A stretch of 64,000 bases of DNA from Eggerthella sp. CAG:298 (GTDB lineage Bacteria > Actinomycetota > Coriobacteriia > Coriobacteriales > Eggerthellaceae), in NCBI GenBank assembly GCA_000435675.1, contig FR895143.1, forward strand, positions 52,744 to 116,743, given 5' to 3'. Position numbers and translations under genes: made by a program. The notes under the pieces were generated by a model. The model did not search any database and was not told the DNA's origin. It saw only the letters and a program-made list of their open reading frames with translations. Positions 39,786-47,853 of this stretch are shown here, piece after piece. The first letter of the stretch is position 1; each line of letters begins with the position of its first letter.

Positions 39786-40410
39786 ACAAGATCCGCGAGG
39801 GGGCTCGCTTCGTCTGAATGCACGATCGTCGCAAAGCATAGTTTTCCACACTTTTGAGAGACGAAAGACGGCGAAGGATCATCTTGGATGCGCGCCTGTC
39901 TCCAATCCGGGGTAGAGGAGTCCATGATCGCGCATTTGCTGAGAAATAATTGTCGTTCCAGCGAATGTGGAAAACCTAAATTCTTTATCGCAAGCAAACC
40001 TTTCTGAAGCGTTTCATTCGTCGCCAAAAAAACCTTCAAAATGTCCCGAGATGTAGGAGGATTCGCACACTCCGCTCCGACTCTTTATGTGCAGCTGTTT
40101 CGCTGGCTTGCTGGGGTCTCATTCTTTACGGTATCTATGCTCGTTTTAGACAAGAAAAGAGCCGGTCGCGCAGCCCAGAGAAGTTTGTGTAGATGTCTGC
40201 GATATAAATCTCGTTTTTCGTGTCTCAACTCCCACAATGCGATTTCATCTTCATAACGCTATGACATCGCTATGGGCAAATCGCGAAAAAGATGGTAGAA
40301 TAAGGCGCTTGCATTTTGCGCGCGCTCAAACGCTCCTGTACAAAAGAGGCGGCAAGGCGTAAAAAGTGCAGTTGATAATGGTGATTTTCGTGTGAAGAAA
40401 GGAGAGAGCC
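39786..40410. other. 625-base intergenic region between two surface-protein genes
   Basis: No convincing gene. A 96-codon reverse-strand frame (39749-40039, MKVFLATNETLQKG) has no Shine-Dalgarno and odd composition. GTTTTCCACAC and the inverted GTGGAAAAC occur at about 39840 and 39966. The last 30 bases hold the ribosome site of the next gene (GAAAGGAGAG). TAGAAT near 40296 is a possible -10 without a clear -35. Confidence 0.5.
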
Positions 40411-43326
40411 ATGAAAAAAATTAGCAAGGCGAAAAACAGCTTCGTCGCCCATGCAATTGTTGTGGCTGTTTCTTTATTCTTAGTTGCCTTCTCGCTCAGC
40501 GCTCCAGGCGTTGCGTTCGCAGAAGATGTCGAGGTTCAATCGAGCGAGCCTACTCAAACCCTTATCGACCAACCCGCTGTGGCGGCAGAAGCTACCCCTG
40601 CGGTTGAAGCTGTTTCTGTTCCGAGCGATCCCGCTCAAGTTTCGGGTGTTGAAGCTGTCCCCGGAAATTCTAGTACTCAAAAATCTGAAGGCGCATCTTC
40701 CGCGCTCAATAATGATAAAAACACGAATGTGGAAAACTCTGCCAGCGATCCTGCGGCATCGAACGATTCTAACGCAACCGAGTTTTCCACAACGCAGGTA
40801 GAAGAGAAAGCTACGATCAAGCCTGCGGCCGATTCTCCCCATCGCGTTAATCTTTCTTTCAAGATTCTCTATCAAGGACAAGAATTCACCGATGGATATG
40901 AGATCGGTCATAGCGACTCTGTGTCCTTCGTTTGCACCATGGGCGATTCTCATGCTAGCACTGCTGCTAGCCATATGATCAGCATGGGCGATGTTCTGAT
41001 TGAACGAGATGCTTTGGCGAAGTTCCTGAGAGAAGGCTACGAGATTCGCGGCTGGACCAAGAGTCTGCTTGCTGGTGCGGAGGTGTATGGCTTCGACCGT
41101 GATGGCATAGAGTGCATGGATGGCGAAACCATCTACATCGTGGCAACGTACGGTCCGGCGGCAAACCAATTCACCGTTAATTTCGATGCAATGGGTGGTT
41201 CGAACGCACCTGAGTCCCTCACCGAGGTCAGCACGGAAAACGAATATACGTTTACCATTTCTGATGCGGTGCCTACGCGTGAGGGTTATAACTTTGTAGG
41301 CTGGAGCACGAATTCAAGCCTGCTGCCTCCTTATCTCAAGGCAGGCGATACGGTCACCGTCTCTGAAAACGATTCCTATGCGATCACGCTCTATGCGGTT
41401 TGGGAGATCGCAAATAAAGTCGAGCTCGTTTACGCGGTCGACTACGTTCAGTTTGGCGATGCTGAAACCTACGCACAAGGATCCAGTGCAGTCGTGAAAG
41501 GCTGCGATTACGTCAAGGAAGGCTACAAATTCATCGGGTGGAGCCTCGACCCTATGAGCGATCATGCTTCTTATAAAGAGGGCGACTCCATCATCATGGA
41601 TAGCACCAGTGGCAGCATATGGCTTTACGCGGTTTGGGTAAGAACCTACACGGTCACCTATACCGATGGTCAGGGTGGAACGGTCTTTGAAAATCAGGTC
41701 ATCTCTGGCGTGGAAAGTGGCACGAGCACGCCAACATTCCCTGTTTCAAGGCCTTCCAGCATCGTGATCGATGGCAATACGTACGTCTTCAGCGGTTGGG
41801 ATAACAACGCCGAGGTCGTGCTCGGGGATATGATCATCAACGCCATTTGGAAGTTGGATGCGAATGGCAATGGCGTAGCCGATGAAGATGAAGCCAAATT
41901 CAGCGTTACCTATACCGATGGTGTTGGTGGCACGGCGTTCGGCGATTATGTCATTTCGAACCTTCTCGTAAACACCGCCACGCCGCGCTATAGAGCACCA
42001 GAGCGCGCGGGCTATATCTTCCAAGGCTGGTCTCCTACGGTAGCCGATATTATCACCGGCAACGCGATCTACACCGCGATCTGGGCTGAGGACAAGAACA
42101 ATAACAACATTCCCGATAGTGAAGAAGAAACCTACACCATCATCTTTATTAATGATGTAACAGGCGCAACGCTTCAAACCACTCCAGGTGTTCTGGGCGG
42201 GCTTGATACGCCTCAGTTCGCAGGTCCCGCTCCGACCATGACGGGTTATGTTTTTGTTGGCTGGTCGCCAGCGCTTGCGCAGACGGTCGATCCGGCTACT
42301 GCAGATGAGTTCGGCAACATCTACTACATAGCTCGTTGGGAAGTCGATGCGAACAACAATGGCATCGCGGATGTCGATGAGGCTCGATACTCTGTTATCT
42401 ACTCCGATGGAGCGAATGGCTCGGTCTTTGCTGACCAGACCACTACGGGGCTGTTGAGCGGCCTTGCTACGCCGCAGTTCACGGGCGAAACGCCAGTTCG
42501 TTCGGGTTATATTTTCGCGGGCTGGTCGTCCAGCCCTGCTGGAACGATCGATCCAACTGCTGCCGATAGTCTCGGACGCATCATCTACACCGCGCTTTGG
42601 GCGGCAGATGTGAACGGCAATGGCGTTGCAGATAGCGAAGAGCCAACCTACACCATCACCTACACCGATGGTGCGAATGGCGCAGCTTTTGCCGATCAAG
42701 TTAGCTCCGGCTTGCTGGGTGGTGTTGCTACACCGCAGTTCTCAGGCACGCCTACTCGTACCGGCTATAAGTTCGTTGGTTGGTCCACGGAGCCCGCTTC
42801 TACGGTTTCGGGTGATGTTGTTTACACGGCGCTGTGGGAAGCAGTAGAGCCCGACCCAACGCCGGGCACCGATGACCCAACGCCGACCCCTGGTCCCGAC
42901 GATCCCGCCCCGACTCCGGGCGACGACGATGACAACACGGGTGGCAATGGTTCAGCCACCACGCCAGGCACTAACGAGCCCGGCAACGTTACGCCTAATC
43001 CTGGTCCTGCAAACGGTACCACCACTCCTGGTGAAACCACCATTGCCGATGATGAGACTCCTCTCGCAGGCGGCGCAGGTGAGACTGAAGATGACCCCGC
43101 AGAGGGCGATGTGGCAGACGATGCAGCGGTAGCTGATGAAGCCGCTGGTGCGATCGACGAAGCTGCAGATACCGAGATTCTCGATGATGAGAACCCGCTG
43201 GCAGCAGCTGATCATTCCAGCTCTTGGCTCAGCTGGCTGCTCACCGTTGGTCTGCTGCTCGTGGTTTGCTTCGGGGTCTTCTTCCTCGTTCGTCGCAGGA
43301 AGAATACGCGTGAGCAAAATCAATAA
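40411..43326 (+). CDS. InlB-repeat surface protein with four calcium-loop motifs
   Basis: 971 residues. The signal peptide (VVAVSLFLVAFSLSAPGVAFA) ends at about residue 38. An acidic spacer follows, then seven or eight InlB-type repeats (for example GYNFVGWSTNSS, GYKFIGWSLDP, GYIFQGWSPT, GYVFVGWSP, GYIFAGWSSSP, GYKFVGWSTEP). Between the last ones sit four EF-hand-like loops: DANGNGVADEDE (about 483), DKNNNNIPDSEE (561), DANNNGIADVDE (646), DVNGNGVADSEE (733), each spaced like dockerin or TSP3 calcium sites. A Pro/Thr/Asp stalk (about 812-880) leads to DDETPLAGG (880) and DDENPLAAA (925), then a membrane helix and RRRK. There is no LPxTG. ATG 40411 follows GAAAGGAGAG. Likely a calcium-stiffened surface stalk. 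Confidence 0.9.
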   Translation: MKKISKAKNSFVAHAIVVAVSLFLVAFSLSAPGVAFAEDVEVQSSEPTQTLIDQPAVAAEATPAVEAVSVPSDPAQVSGVEAVPGNSSTQKSEGASSALNNDKNTNVENSASDPAASNDSNATEFSTTQVEEKATIKPAADSPHRVNLSFKILYQGQEFTDGYEIGHSDSVSFVCTMGDSHASTAASHMISMGDVLIERDALAKFLREGYEIRGWTKSLLAGAEVYGFDRDGIECMDGETIYIVATYGPAANQFTVNFDAMGGSNAPESLTEVSTENEYTFTISDAVPTREGYNFVGWSTNSSLLPPYLKAGDTVTVSENDSYAITLYAVWEIANKVELVYAVDYVQFGDAETYAQGSSAVVKGCDYVKEGYKFIGWSLDPMSDHASYKEGDSIIMDSTSGSIWLYAVWVRTYTVTYTDGQGGTVFENQVISGVESGTSTPTFPVSRPSSIVIDGNTYVFSGWDNNAEVVLGDMIINAIWKLDANGNGVADEDEAKFSVTYTDGVGGTAFGDYVISNLLVNTATPRYRAPERAGYIFQGWSPTVADIITGNAIYTAIWAEDKNNNNIPDSEEETYTIIFINDVTGATLQTTPGVLGGLDTPQFAGPAPTMTGYVFVGWSPALAQTVDPATADEFGNIYYIARWEVDANNNGIADVDEARYSVIYSDGANGSVFADQTTTGLLSGLATPQFTGETPVRSGYIFAGWSSSPAGTIDPTAADSLGRIIYTALWAADVNGNGVADSEEPTYTITYTDGANGAAFADQVSSGLLGGVATPQFSGTPTRTGYKFVGWSTEPASTVSGDVVYTALWEAVEPDPTPGTDDPTPTPGPDDPAPTPGDDDDNTGGNGSATTPGTNEPGNVTPNPGPANGTTTPGETTIADDETPLAGGAGETEDDPAEGDVADDAAVADEAAGAIDEAADTEILDDENPLAAADHSSSWLSWLLTVGLLLVVCFGVFFLVRRRKNTREQNQ

Positions 43327-43370
43327 TCGCTCATAGAGCACACGAGCGCTAAATCGCATACGAACAAGGT

Positions 43371-43396
43371 AAAGGGCACCATGCGGTGCCCTTTCT
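43371..43396 (+). terminator. Rho-independent terminator of the InlB/calcium-loop gene
   Basis: Perfect stem AAAGGGCACC / GGTGCCCTTT, 4-base loop, then TCTC; 45 bases after the stop. Confidence 0.85.
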
Positions 43397-43696
43397 CATG
43401 CCCATTTTCCTGTGTGTAGGTCTGAACGTCCGGACACAGAGGTGAAGGACTCGCTGATTCGTCGCGTATGTCTATGCGCGCATTCGTGCTCTATGCTCAG
43501 GTTTCTATTCCTGCGTTAATTCATGTGCGTGTTTTCTGGCTTCTCTTCGAGCTCCGTTCTTACGTTCGGGGCAGGGGATGGATTAGCCGTGCACCTGGTT
43601 GATCGGCGTGGAGTCTGCTCTGTTCATTCGTGATGATAGTTTGAAGGTTTTACGTTGCGGCTCACGTGTTTGCTGTGCACCTGATAGGCTTGCCCT
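43397..43696. other. 300-base intergenic region without recognised gene
   Basis: I see no RNA or protein gene. No ribosome site precedes the next open frame. Confidence 0.5.
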
Positions 43697-44410
43697 ATGA
43701 CTAAAACGCAAAACTCACTCTTAAACACACCACTGCGTTCGCCGGTCACCTTCCTCGGGGCACCTAAAAACCCAGTACCCGAGCAGGAGATCCCGCCTCT
43801 GCCGACGCCACGCGTTTCCCTAGGGTCTCAGCGCCTTGGGATGAAAACGACCCCTCTCGGGCGTTCTCCGCTGCTTGCGCTGCCAGCGCAGCCGTGCGAG
43901 AAACAACCGCTCCAACGCGTAGATTTACAAAAGCAATCGGTTGGTTTGCAAACGCTTTCTCTAGCTCCGATGGAGCTTTCTGCCACACCCATGCCTACGC
44001 AGAAATTGAAGCCCATGAAGTCTTCTTCGTCGAGGCTAACCGCAAAGCTTGATTCCCCGAGCCCTTTTTCGCCCAAGTCAACGGCGAAGCTGGGACTCAT
44101 GAAGCTTTCTTCATCTCGTGTTTCGCGTGAAACAGTGGCAGAATCGAAGCAAGGAATCAACGACCGCTCACAAGCACCGGTTGCTCAAGGGATGTCTGTT
44201 GCATACCTGGAATATCATTCCCGGACAATAGGCGAAACACAGTCGCAGTCAGTTGCTCAGGATGCACCTATTGCGCATCTGCAGCCTTCAGGTCCTTCTA
44301 TGCCGCTCGTTTCCGAGCGTCGCCTTCCGCTCTTGGGGCAGTACATCGAACTTCATCCGATCGCGGCTGTACAGCATCCTGTTGCGCGCCGCAAATCCCG
44401 CAAGTGTTAA
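43697..44410 (+). CDS. Hypothetical Ser/Pro-rich basic protein
   Basis: 237 codons, not recognised. Low-complexity and rich in Ser, Pro, Leu and Lys, with recurring phrases such as PLRSP, TPLGRSP, PMKSSSSRL and LMKLSSSRV, and ending in KSRKC. No signal peptide or membrane helix. It lacks a Shine-Dalgarno before the ATG. In its favour are a terminator 100 bases downstream on the same strand and the absence of longer competitors on the other strand. It could be disordered protein or a chance frame. Confidence 0.4.
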   Translation: MTKTQNSLLNTPLRSPVTFLGAPKNPVPEQEIPPLPTPRVSLGSQRLGMKTTPLGRSPLLALPAQPCEKQPLQRVDLQKQSVGLQTLSLAPMELSATPMPTQKLKPMKSSSSRLTAKLDSPSPFSPKSTAKLGLMKLSSSRVSRETVAESKQGINDRSQAPVAQGMSVAYLEYHSRTIGETQSQSVAQDAPIAHLQPSGPSMPLVSERRLPLLGQYIELHPIAAVQHPVARRKSRKC

Positions 44411-44506
44411 GATGTCAAATCGCAAGATTCCTAACACATCCCTAGACAGTGCTTTGCGCTAAGCACCTTTTCCTTTACGTTTACCTGCATATTTCAAATT
44501 CCTGTA

Positions 44507-44537
44507 AGCTCACGTATGAAATAACGTGAGCTTTTCT
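44507..44537 (+). terminator. Rho-independent terminator
   Basis: Perfect 9-bp stem AGCTCACGT / ACGTGAGCT with an 8-base loop and TTTCTT after it. Confidence 0.8.
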
Positions 44538-44583
44538 TCAACTTTATATGAGACTTCTTTGCCATGCTGTAGGTAAAGGCGAC

Positions 44584-44607
44584 TTTCGTCATACGAAATG
44601 GTATAAT
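44584..44607 (+). promoter_or_regulatory. Operator/-10 region of the toxin-antitoxin-like pair
   Basis: TTTCGT-CAT-ACGAAA (44584-44598) is a perfect dyad ending four bases before TATAAT (44602-44607). A dyad overlapping the promoter of a pair whose second gene encodes an RHH protein suggests autorepression. Confidence 0.6.
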
Positions 44608-44664
44608 TCAGCAGTATAAAGGGAGACTTATGGATCTCGTAATTCACCAAATGCTCTTAAGCAT

Positions 44665-44895
44665 TTGACGTTAGAGCAGGTTCTTGAAGCCTGGAATTCA
44701 GTAGTGAAGAGCATTAAGCGTGAAAGCAAAGATGAACCTCCAAGATGGCTTATGATCGGATGGCTTTCTAGTGGGTGCAGTGTTGAGATCATTGCGGTAG
44801 AAACAACACTTGGATGGCTTGTGATTCATGCAGATTCGCCTGTTCATAAGGAATTTAGAGACGAAATCGAGCGAATTGAAAGAAGGGCACGATGA
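44665..44895 (+). CDS. Small protein upstream of an RHH antitoxin; possible toxin with damaged start
   Basis: 76 codons from a TTG (44665), or about 88 if read back to GSRNSPNALKHLTLEQ. The frame has no ATG. The well-placed ATG at 44630 (after AAAGGGAG) is one base out of frame, as though one G of an original ATGGGATCT was lost. The product has a mixed alpha/beta look (PPRWLMIGWLSSGCSVEIIA). I do not recognise a family. Its ATGA overlap with the antitoxin gene and the operator upstream give it the arrangement of a type II toxin. Confidence 0.5.
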   Translation: MTLEQVLEAWNSVVKSIKRESKDEPPRWLMIGWLSSGCSVEIIAVETTLGWLVIHADSPVHKEFRDEIERIERRAR

Positions 44896-45179
44896 GCAAG
44901 AGCTACAAGGCCTCAAACGGTCAGGAAATAACTGAAGACATGATCGATCGTTGGTGCGAGTCGTATGAAAAAGGGGAGTTCCCAGACGGAGAGCACACTG
45001 TTGGATCGGTAGTGTATGGCAGGCCTCCACTATCGGAAGGTGAGGCGACAGTAACCTTGTCTGTAAAGGTTCCTGCTGGGCTCAAAGAAGCCATAGAGCA
45101 GAATGCAAAAGCTAAGGGTGTTTCTCCAAGTGCTTATGTTCGCAGTGTGCTTACCGAATCTCTCTTGGTTTCAGCCTAA
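44892..45179 (+). CDS. Ribbon-helix-helix (CopG-type) antitoxin-like protein
   Basis: 95 residues. The N-terminal half (KASNGQEITEDMIDRWCESY...GRPPLSEG) matches the style of actinobacterial CopG-like antitoxins. The C-terminal half is the RHH fold: strand ATVTLSVKVP, helix GLKEAIEQNAKAKG, then VSPSAYVRSVLTESL. It overlaps the preceding gene by four bases. It likely binds the TTTCGT dyad upstream. Confidence 0.8.
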   Translation: MSKSYKASNGQEITEDMIDRWCESYEKGEFPDGEHTVGSVVYGRPPLSEGEATVTLSVKVPAGLKEAIEQNAKAKGVSPSAYVRSVLTESLLVSA

Positions 45180-45248
45180 GAAGGCCGTTTCATTGGGGTA
45201 TTGCTTCACAGTCTGACCTTCTACATAAGCATGTGATCTTGCAAAACT

Positions 45249-45284
45249 AAAGCCACGGCGCTGATCCTTCAGTACCGTGGCTTT
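45249..45284. terminator. Bidirectional terminator
   Basis: Perfect stem AAAGCCACGG / CCGTGGCTTT with a 16-base loop between the convergent RHH and cupin genes. Confidence 0.75.
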
Positions 45285-45312
45285 CACACGTGTGCACTAT
45301 TGTGTGCCTGAG

Positions 45313-45660
45313 CTATGCGGTTGCCTGCATCAGAGCAACAAAACGCAGGGGAGCATTGCCTTCGTTCGCGATCCCGTGAGTCTCTCCATCGTTGCAAAAC
45401 AGGACATCACCTGCTTGAACAGGATAAGTTTCATCGCCATCGGTGTAGGTGCCAGTGCCTTCGTAGATGTAGTACATTTCATTGTCGCCTGAGTGCGTGT
45501 GCACGCCGATCGAGCAGCCTGGTTCAAGCGTGATGCTCGATACATAGGTAAGTTCGCCGTGGATCTGATCTTCAGTCAAGAGCAGATCGCGATACATGTG
45601 ACCTTCGCCGTTTTGCACGTGTTCTGCGCGTGCTACATCTCGATTCCTTGATAGCGACAT
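45313..45660 (-). CDS. Cupin-domain protein
   Basis: 115 residues, one double-stranded beta-helix domain. Cupin motif 1 is GVHTHSGDNEMYYIYEGTGTY (its histidines and glutamate are metal ligands); motif 2 is AGDVLFCNDGETHGIANEG. Single-domain cupins of this kind bind a metal and act as small isomerases, dioxygenases or sensors; the substrate is unknown. ATG 45660 follows GAAGGGG. A strong hairpin lies just upstream in its leader. Confidence 0.9.
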   Translation of the reverse strand: MSLSRNRDVARAEHVQNGEGHMYRDLLLTEDQIHGELTYVSSITLEPGCSIGVHTHSGDNEMYYIYEGTGTYTDGDETYPVQAGDVLFCNDGETHGIANEGNAPLRFVALMQATA

Positions 45661-45680
45661 AGTGATCCCCTTCCGCATAT

Positions 45681-45715
45681 GGTGACAAACGACTGGGTAG
45701 TTTGTCACCTTTTTT
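45681..45715. promoter_or_regulatory. Hairpin in the cupin leader / REP-like sequence
   Basis: GGTGACAAAC / GTTTGTCACC is a perfect 10-bp stem followed on the plus strand by T6. For the cupin gene (minus) it lies about 20 bases before the start, so it is a leader structure; on the plus strand it looks like a terminator but has no gene before it. Confidence 0.55.
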
Positions 45716-45836
45716 CTTGTGTTCTTTAGTGTACGCGTCTTGTTCATATATCTGCTCGAGAACTTGGCTCCGTGTTGGGTGTTCCTTATCCTTTCCTCAT
45801 CACGCCCCTTGCTGCTCTTTGCTTCTTTGAAGTGTG

Positions 45837-45904
45837 CTGCGCATTTCAGAAAAACGTGAGTTCGCGCGCCAGAAAACTTCAAATAAAGTTCAACTTTCTG
45901 TGAG
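45837..45904 (+). repeat. 68-bp perfect direct repeat, copy 1 (left of hicAB)
   Basis: Identical over 68 bases to 46778-46845, with patchy similarity beyond (TTTGCTTCT sits 11 bases before both copies). It contains AACTT-CAAAT-AAAGTT, an internal partial dyad. The rest of the 370-base region between cupin and hicA holds no other gene. Confidence 0.9.
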
Positions 45905-45971
45905 ATTTCGCGAGGAAGATGGGGAGCGATTGCTGCTGGAGTTGCTCTACTAGTCAAGCAATAAATCTATC

Positions 45972-46017
45972 CAAATGTTTATATTTATCTTGAAAATTAT
46001 AGACAAATGTTTATAAT
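45972..46017 (+). promoter_or_regulatory. hicAB promoter with two 12-bp direct repeats
   Basis: TTGAAA (45990-45995), 16 bases, TATAAT (46012-46017). CAAATGTTTATA occurs at 45972-45983 and 46004-46015, 32 bases (three helical turns) apart. One copy is upstream of -35 and the other overlaps -10, the expected placement for autoregulation by HicB. Confidence 0.7.
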
Positions 46018-46031
46018 AAAGGAGCTAAAAA

Positions 46032-46208
46032 ATGGTTAAACGCAGAACGGTCATCAAGTATTTCGAGGCTCACGGGTTCAGGTGTGAGGGCGGTACCAAC
46101 CACGATAAGCTTGTTCATCCCGATGGCAGAAGGACGGTTATCGGGCGACATCGCGAAATCAATAACAACCGTTTTGAAGATATGAAGAAACAGGCTGGAC
46201 TTAAATAA
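46032..46208 (+). CDS. hicA: HicA-type mRNA interferase toxin
   Basis: 58 residues: MVKRRTVIKYFEAHGF, then the catalytic region GGTNHDKLVHPDGRRTV and GRHREIN. The histidine in GGTNH is the conserved HicA active-site residue of the double-stranded-RNA-binding-like fold. AAGGAG precedes the ATG. HicA cleaves mRNA to stall translation until bound by HicB, which is encoded 20 bases downstream. Locally AT-rich DNA suggests acquisition. Confidence 0.88.
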   Translation: MVKRRTVIKYFEAHGFRCEGGTNHDKLVHPDGRRTVIGRHREINNNRFEDMKKQAGLK

Positions 46209-46228
46209 ACGCATGCAAAGGAGTAATG

Positions 46229-46708
46229 ATGGTATACGTATACGAATTTGAGGTTTACAAAGGGGAGAAATTCCTTTTGGCGGATCCCTACGATATGTTA
46301 GGCGGAACGCAGGGGGTTGATTTCAAAGAGGTCTGCGAAATGGCTGGTGATTGGCTCAAGATGGAGGTCGAGCACTGTCTCATGCATGATCTTCCTATGC
46401 CTGAGGCAACGTTCGGCAACAAGCCGAAGCATGCTGATGGCCAGAACATTATCGTGGTTGTGCAGTTGGAAAAGGAGAACATCCCGCGCTATACGTTTGC
46501 CGAAGCAGCCCGTCAGTTGGGCGTAACCCGCGGCCGCGTCTCTCAGATGGTCGATGCTTGCTTGCTCGAAACCTTCGAGCTTGATGGGCGCAAATGGGTA
46601 ACGAAATACTCGGTCGATGCGCGGCTTGCCGAACGCCCCAAAGCAGGTCGTCCACGTAAGAAGAAGAGTGAAGACGAGCTTGAAGAGCCTGCTGCTCTCA
46701 CTGCCTAA
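46229..46708 (+). CDS. hicB: HicB-type antitoxin with C-terminal DNA-binding domain
   Basis: 159 residues. The N-terminal 85 residues form a HicB partial RNase H-like fold (YVYEFEVYKGEKFLLAD, then FKEVCEMAGDWLKMEVEHCL). Next comes a helix-turn-helix (YTFAEAARQLGVTRGRVSQM), followed by a basic tail GRPRKKKSEDE. It would neutralise HicA and bind the direct repeats in the promoter. ATG 46229 is five bases after AAAGGAG; the adjacent ATG 46226 is too close. Confidence 0.85.
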   Translation: MVYVYEFEVYKGEKFLLADPYDMLGGTQGVDFKEVCEMAGDWLKMEVEHCLMHDLPMPEATFGNKPKHADGQNIIVVVQLEKENIPRYTFAEAARQLGVTRGRVSQMVDACLLETFELDGRKWVTKYSVDARLAERPKAGRPRKKKSEDELEEPAALTA

Positions 46709-46718
46709 AAGGCACATC

Positions 46719-46758
46719 TGCGTTAGGGGTCGTGTAATTCGGCGCGCCTCCTAACGCA
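46719..46758 (+). terminator. Hairpin after hicB
   Basis: TGCGTTAGG / CCTAACGCA (46719-46727, 46750-46758) followed by TTTGCTTCT: a likely terminator of the hic operon. Confidence 0.55.
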
Positions 46759-46777
46759 TTTGCTTCTCCGCAACGAA

Positions 46778-46845
46778 CTGCGCATTTCAGAAAAACGTGA
46801 GTTCGCGCGCCAGAAAACTTCAAATAAAGTTCAACTTTCTGTGAG
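46778..46845 (+). repeat. 68-bp perfect direct repeat, copy 2 (right of hicAB, before comF)
   Basis: Same orientation as copy 1, exactly 941 bases away. It ends 55 bases before the comF start and so may carry comF promoter elements. Recombination between copies would excise hicAB cleanly. Confidence 0.9.
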
Positions 46846-46899
46846 CTTTCCTGTGGACAATGGTTCTATGGGATGCATCACACAGGAATCGAGGTTGGA

Positions 46900-47808
46900 A
46901 TGAGCTTGAAAGGTGCTCTCGTCGCACGAGAGCACCCCGTGCTCGATAGGCTAGCTTCGGGACTGAATGTTGCCAAAGGAGGCGTAGAAGAGCTTCTCTG
47001 GCCCACACGGTGCGTACTTTGCGATGTTCCTGGCACGCTTCTGTGCGAAGACTGCCGTCTCGAGATTCCCTATATCGATGCGCTCCATGCTTGTCCGTAT
47101 TGCGGTCAGGCCTACGGGAAGCTTGTCTGTATCGATTGCAACTCCTTTATGGTCGCGCATCGTCAGCTTGCGCCTGATCAGCGCTCAAGCATGCACGGAG
47201 ACCAGGGATTATCGCGCGAAGGAGGCGTTTCGCCAAGGGGTAGTGAATCTGCTACCGAAGCTCAGGGAGTGTGTATGACAGATGGGCCACAGCGGGCTCT
47301 CGACAAGGTTGTTTCGGTGTTCTCCTTCGTCGATCCGTGCCGCAAGCTCATCACGGTCTACAAGGACAAAAAGGAGCTGCGGTTAGCAGAGGTGCTCGCA
47401 GAGATGCTTGCGAACTATATCGATCCTTCGTGGGTCGTGCCTGGAGAAACCGCACTTGTGGCAATCCCTGCGCGCAAGCAGGCTCTTCGCGAGCGCGGGT
47501 TTGACCATATGAAAGAAGTGGGTGTGCGCCTGTCGAAACGCTGTGGCTTGCCATTTCTTGATGTGCTGCATACGGTCGATCGAAGCGATCAGCGTGGGCT
47601 TTCTGCTTCGAGCCGCCAGCAGAACATGAAGGGTTCGTTCGCATTCAATCCGCAAGGCTTGCTGCGCGCGGCAGGAGTGATTCCCGAGCGGGTGATCCTC
47701 GTGGACGATGTGCTCACCACAGGCGCAACGCTCATGGCAGCTGCGAGCGTGCTCAAGGAAGCAGGCATCGAGCAGGTATTCGGCCTTACCGTGGCACGGC
47801 TGCCTTGA
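46900..47808 (+). CDS. comF: ComF family protein (phosphoribosyltransferase-like)
   Basis: 302 residues. The N-terminal zinc-type cysteines are RCVLCDVPG, LCEDCR, ACPYCG and VCIDC. The C-terminal PRTase fold has the PRPP-loop motif VILVDDVLTTGATL. A roughly 55-residue polar insert (about 90-145) separates them and is longer than usual. ComF is needed for DNA uptake in competent bacteria, but many ComF proteins are annotated only by homology; no other competence gene is here. ATG 46900 is preceded by GAGGTTGG; ATG 46873 has no site. Confidence 0.88.
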   Translation: MSLKGALVAREHPVLDRLASGLNVAKGGVEELLWPTRCVLCDVPGTLLCEDCRLEIPYIDALHACPYCGQAYGKLVCIDCNSFMVAHRQLAPDQRSSMHGDQGLSREGGVSPRGSESATEAQGVCMTDGPQRALDKVVSVFSFVDPCRKLITVYKDKKELRLAEVLAEMLANYIDPSWVVPGETALVAIPARKQALRERGFDHMKEVGVRLSKRCGLPFLDVLHTVDRSDQRGLSASSRQQNMKGSFAFNPQGLLRAAGVIPERVILVDDVLTTGATLMAAASVLKEAGIEQVFGLTVARLP

Positions 47809-47853
47809 GGTGGGGCGAGCGCGAAGGCAGTCTGGATCCTGACAGAAAGCGAA

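Noticed and set aside
39749..40039. Reverse-strand 96-codon frame
   Set aside because: No ribosome site; it begins inside the terminator region of the LPxTG gene, and composition does not look coding. Kept only as intergenic content.
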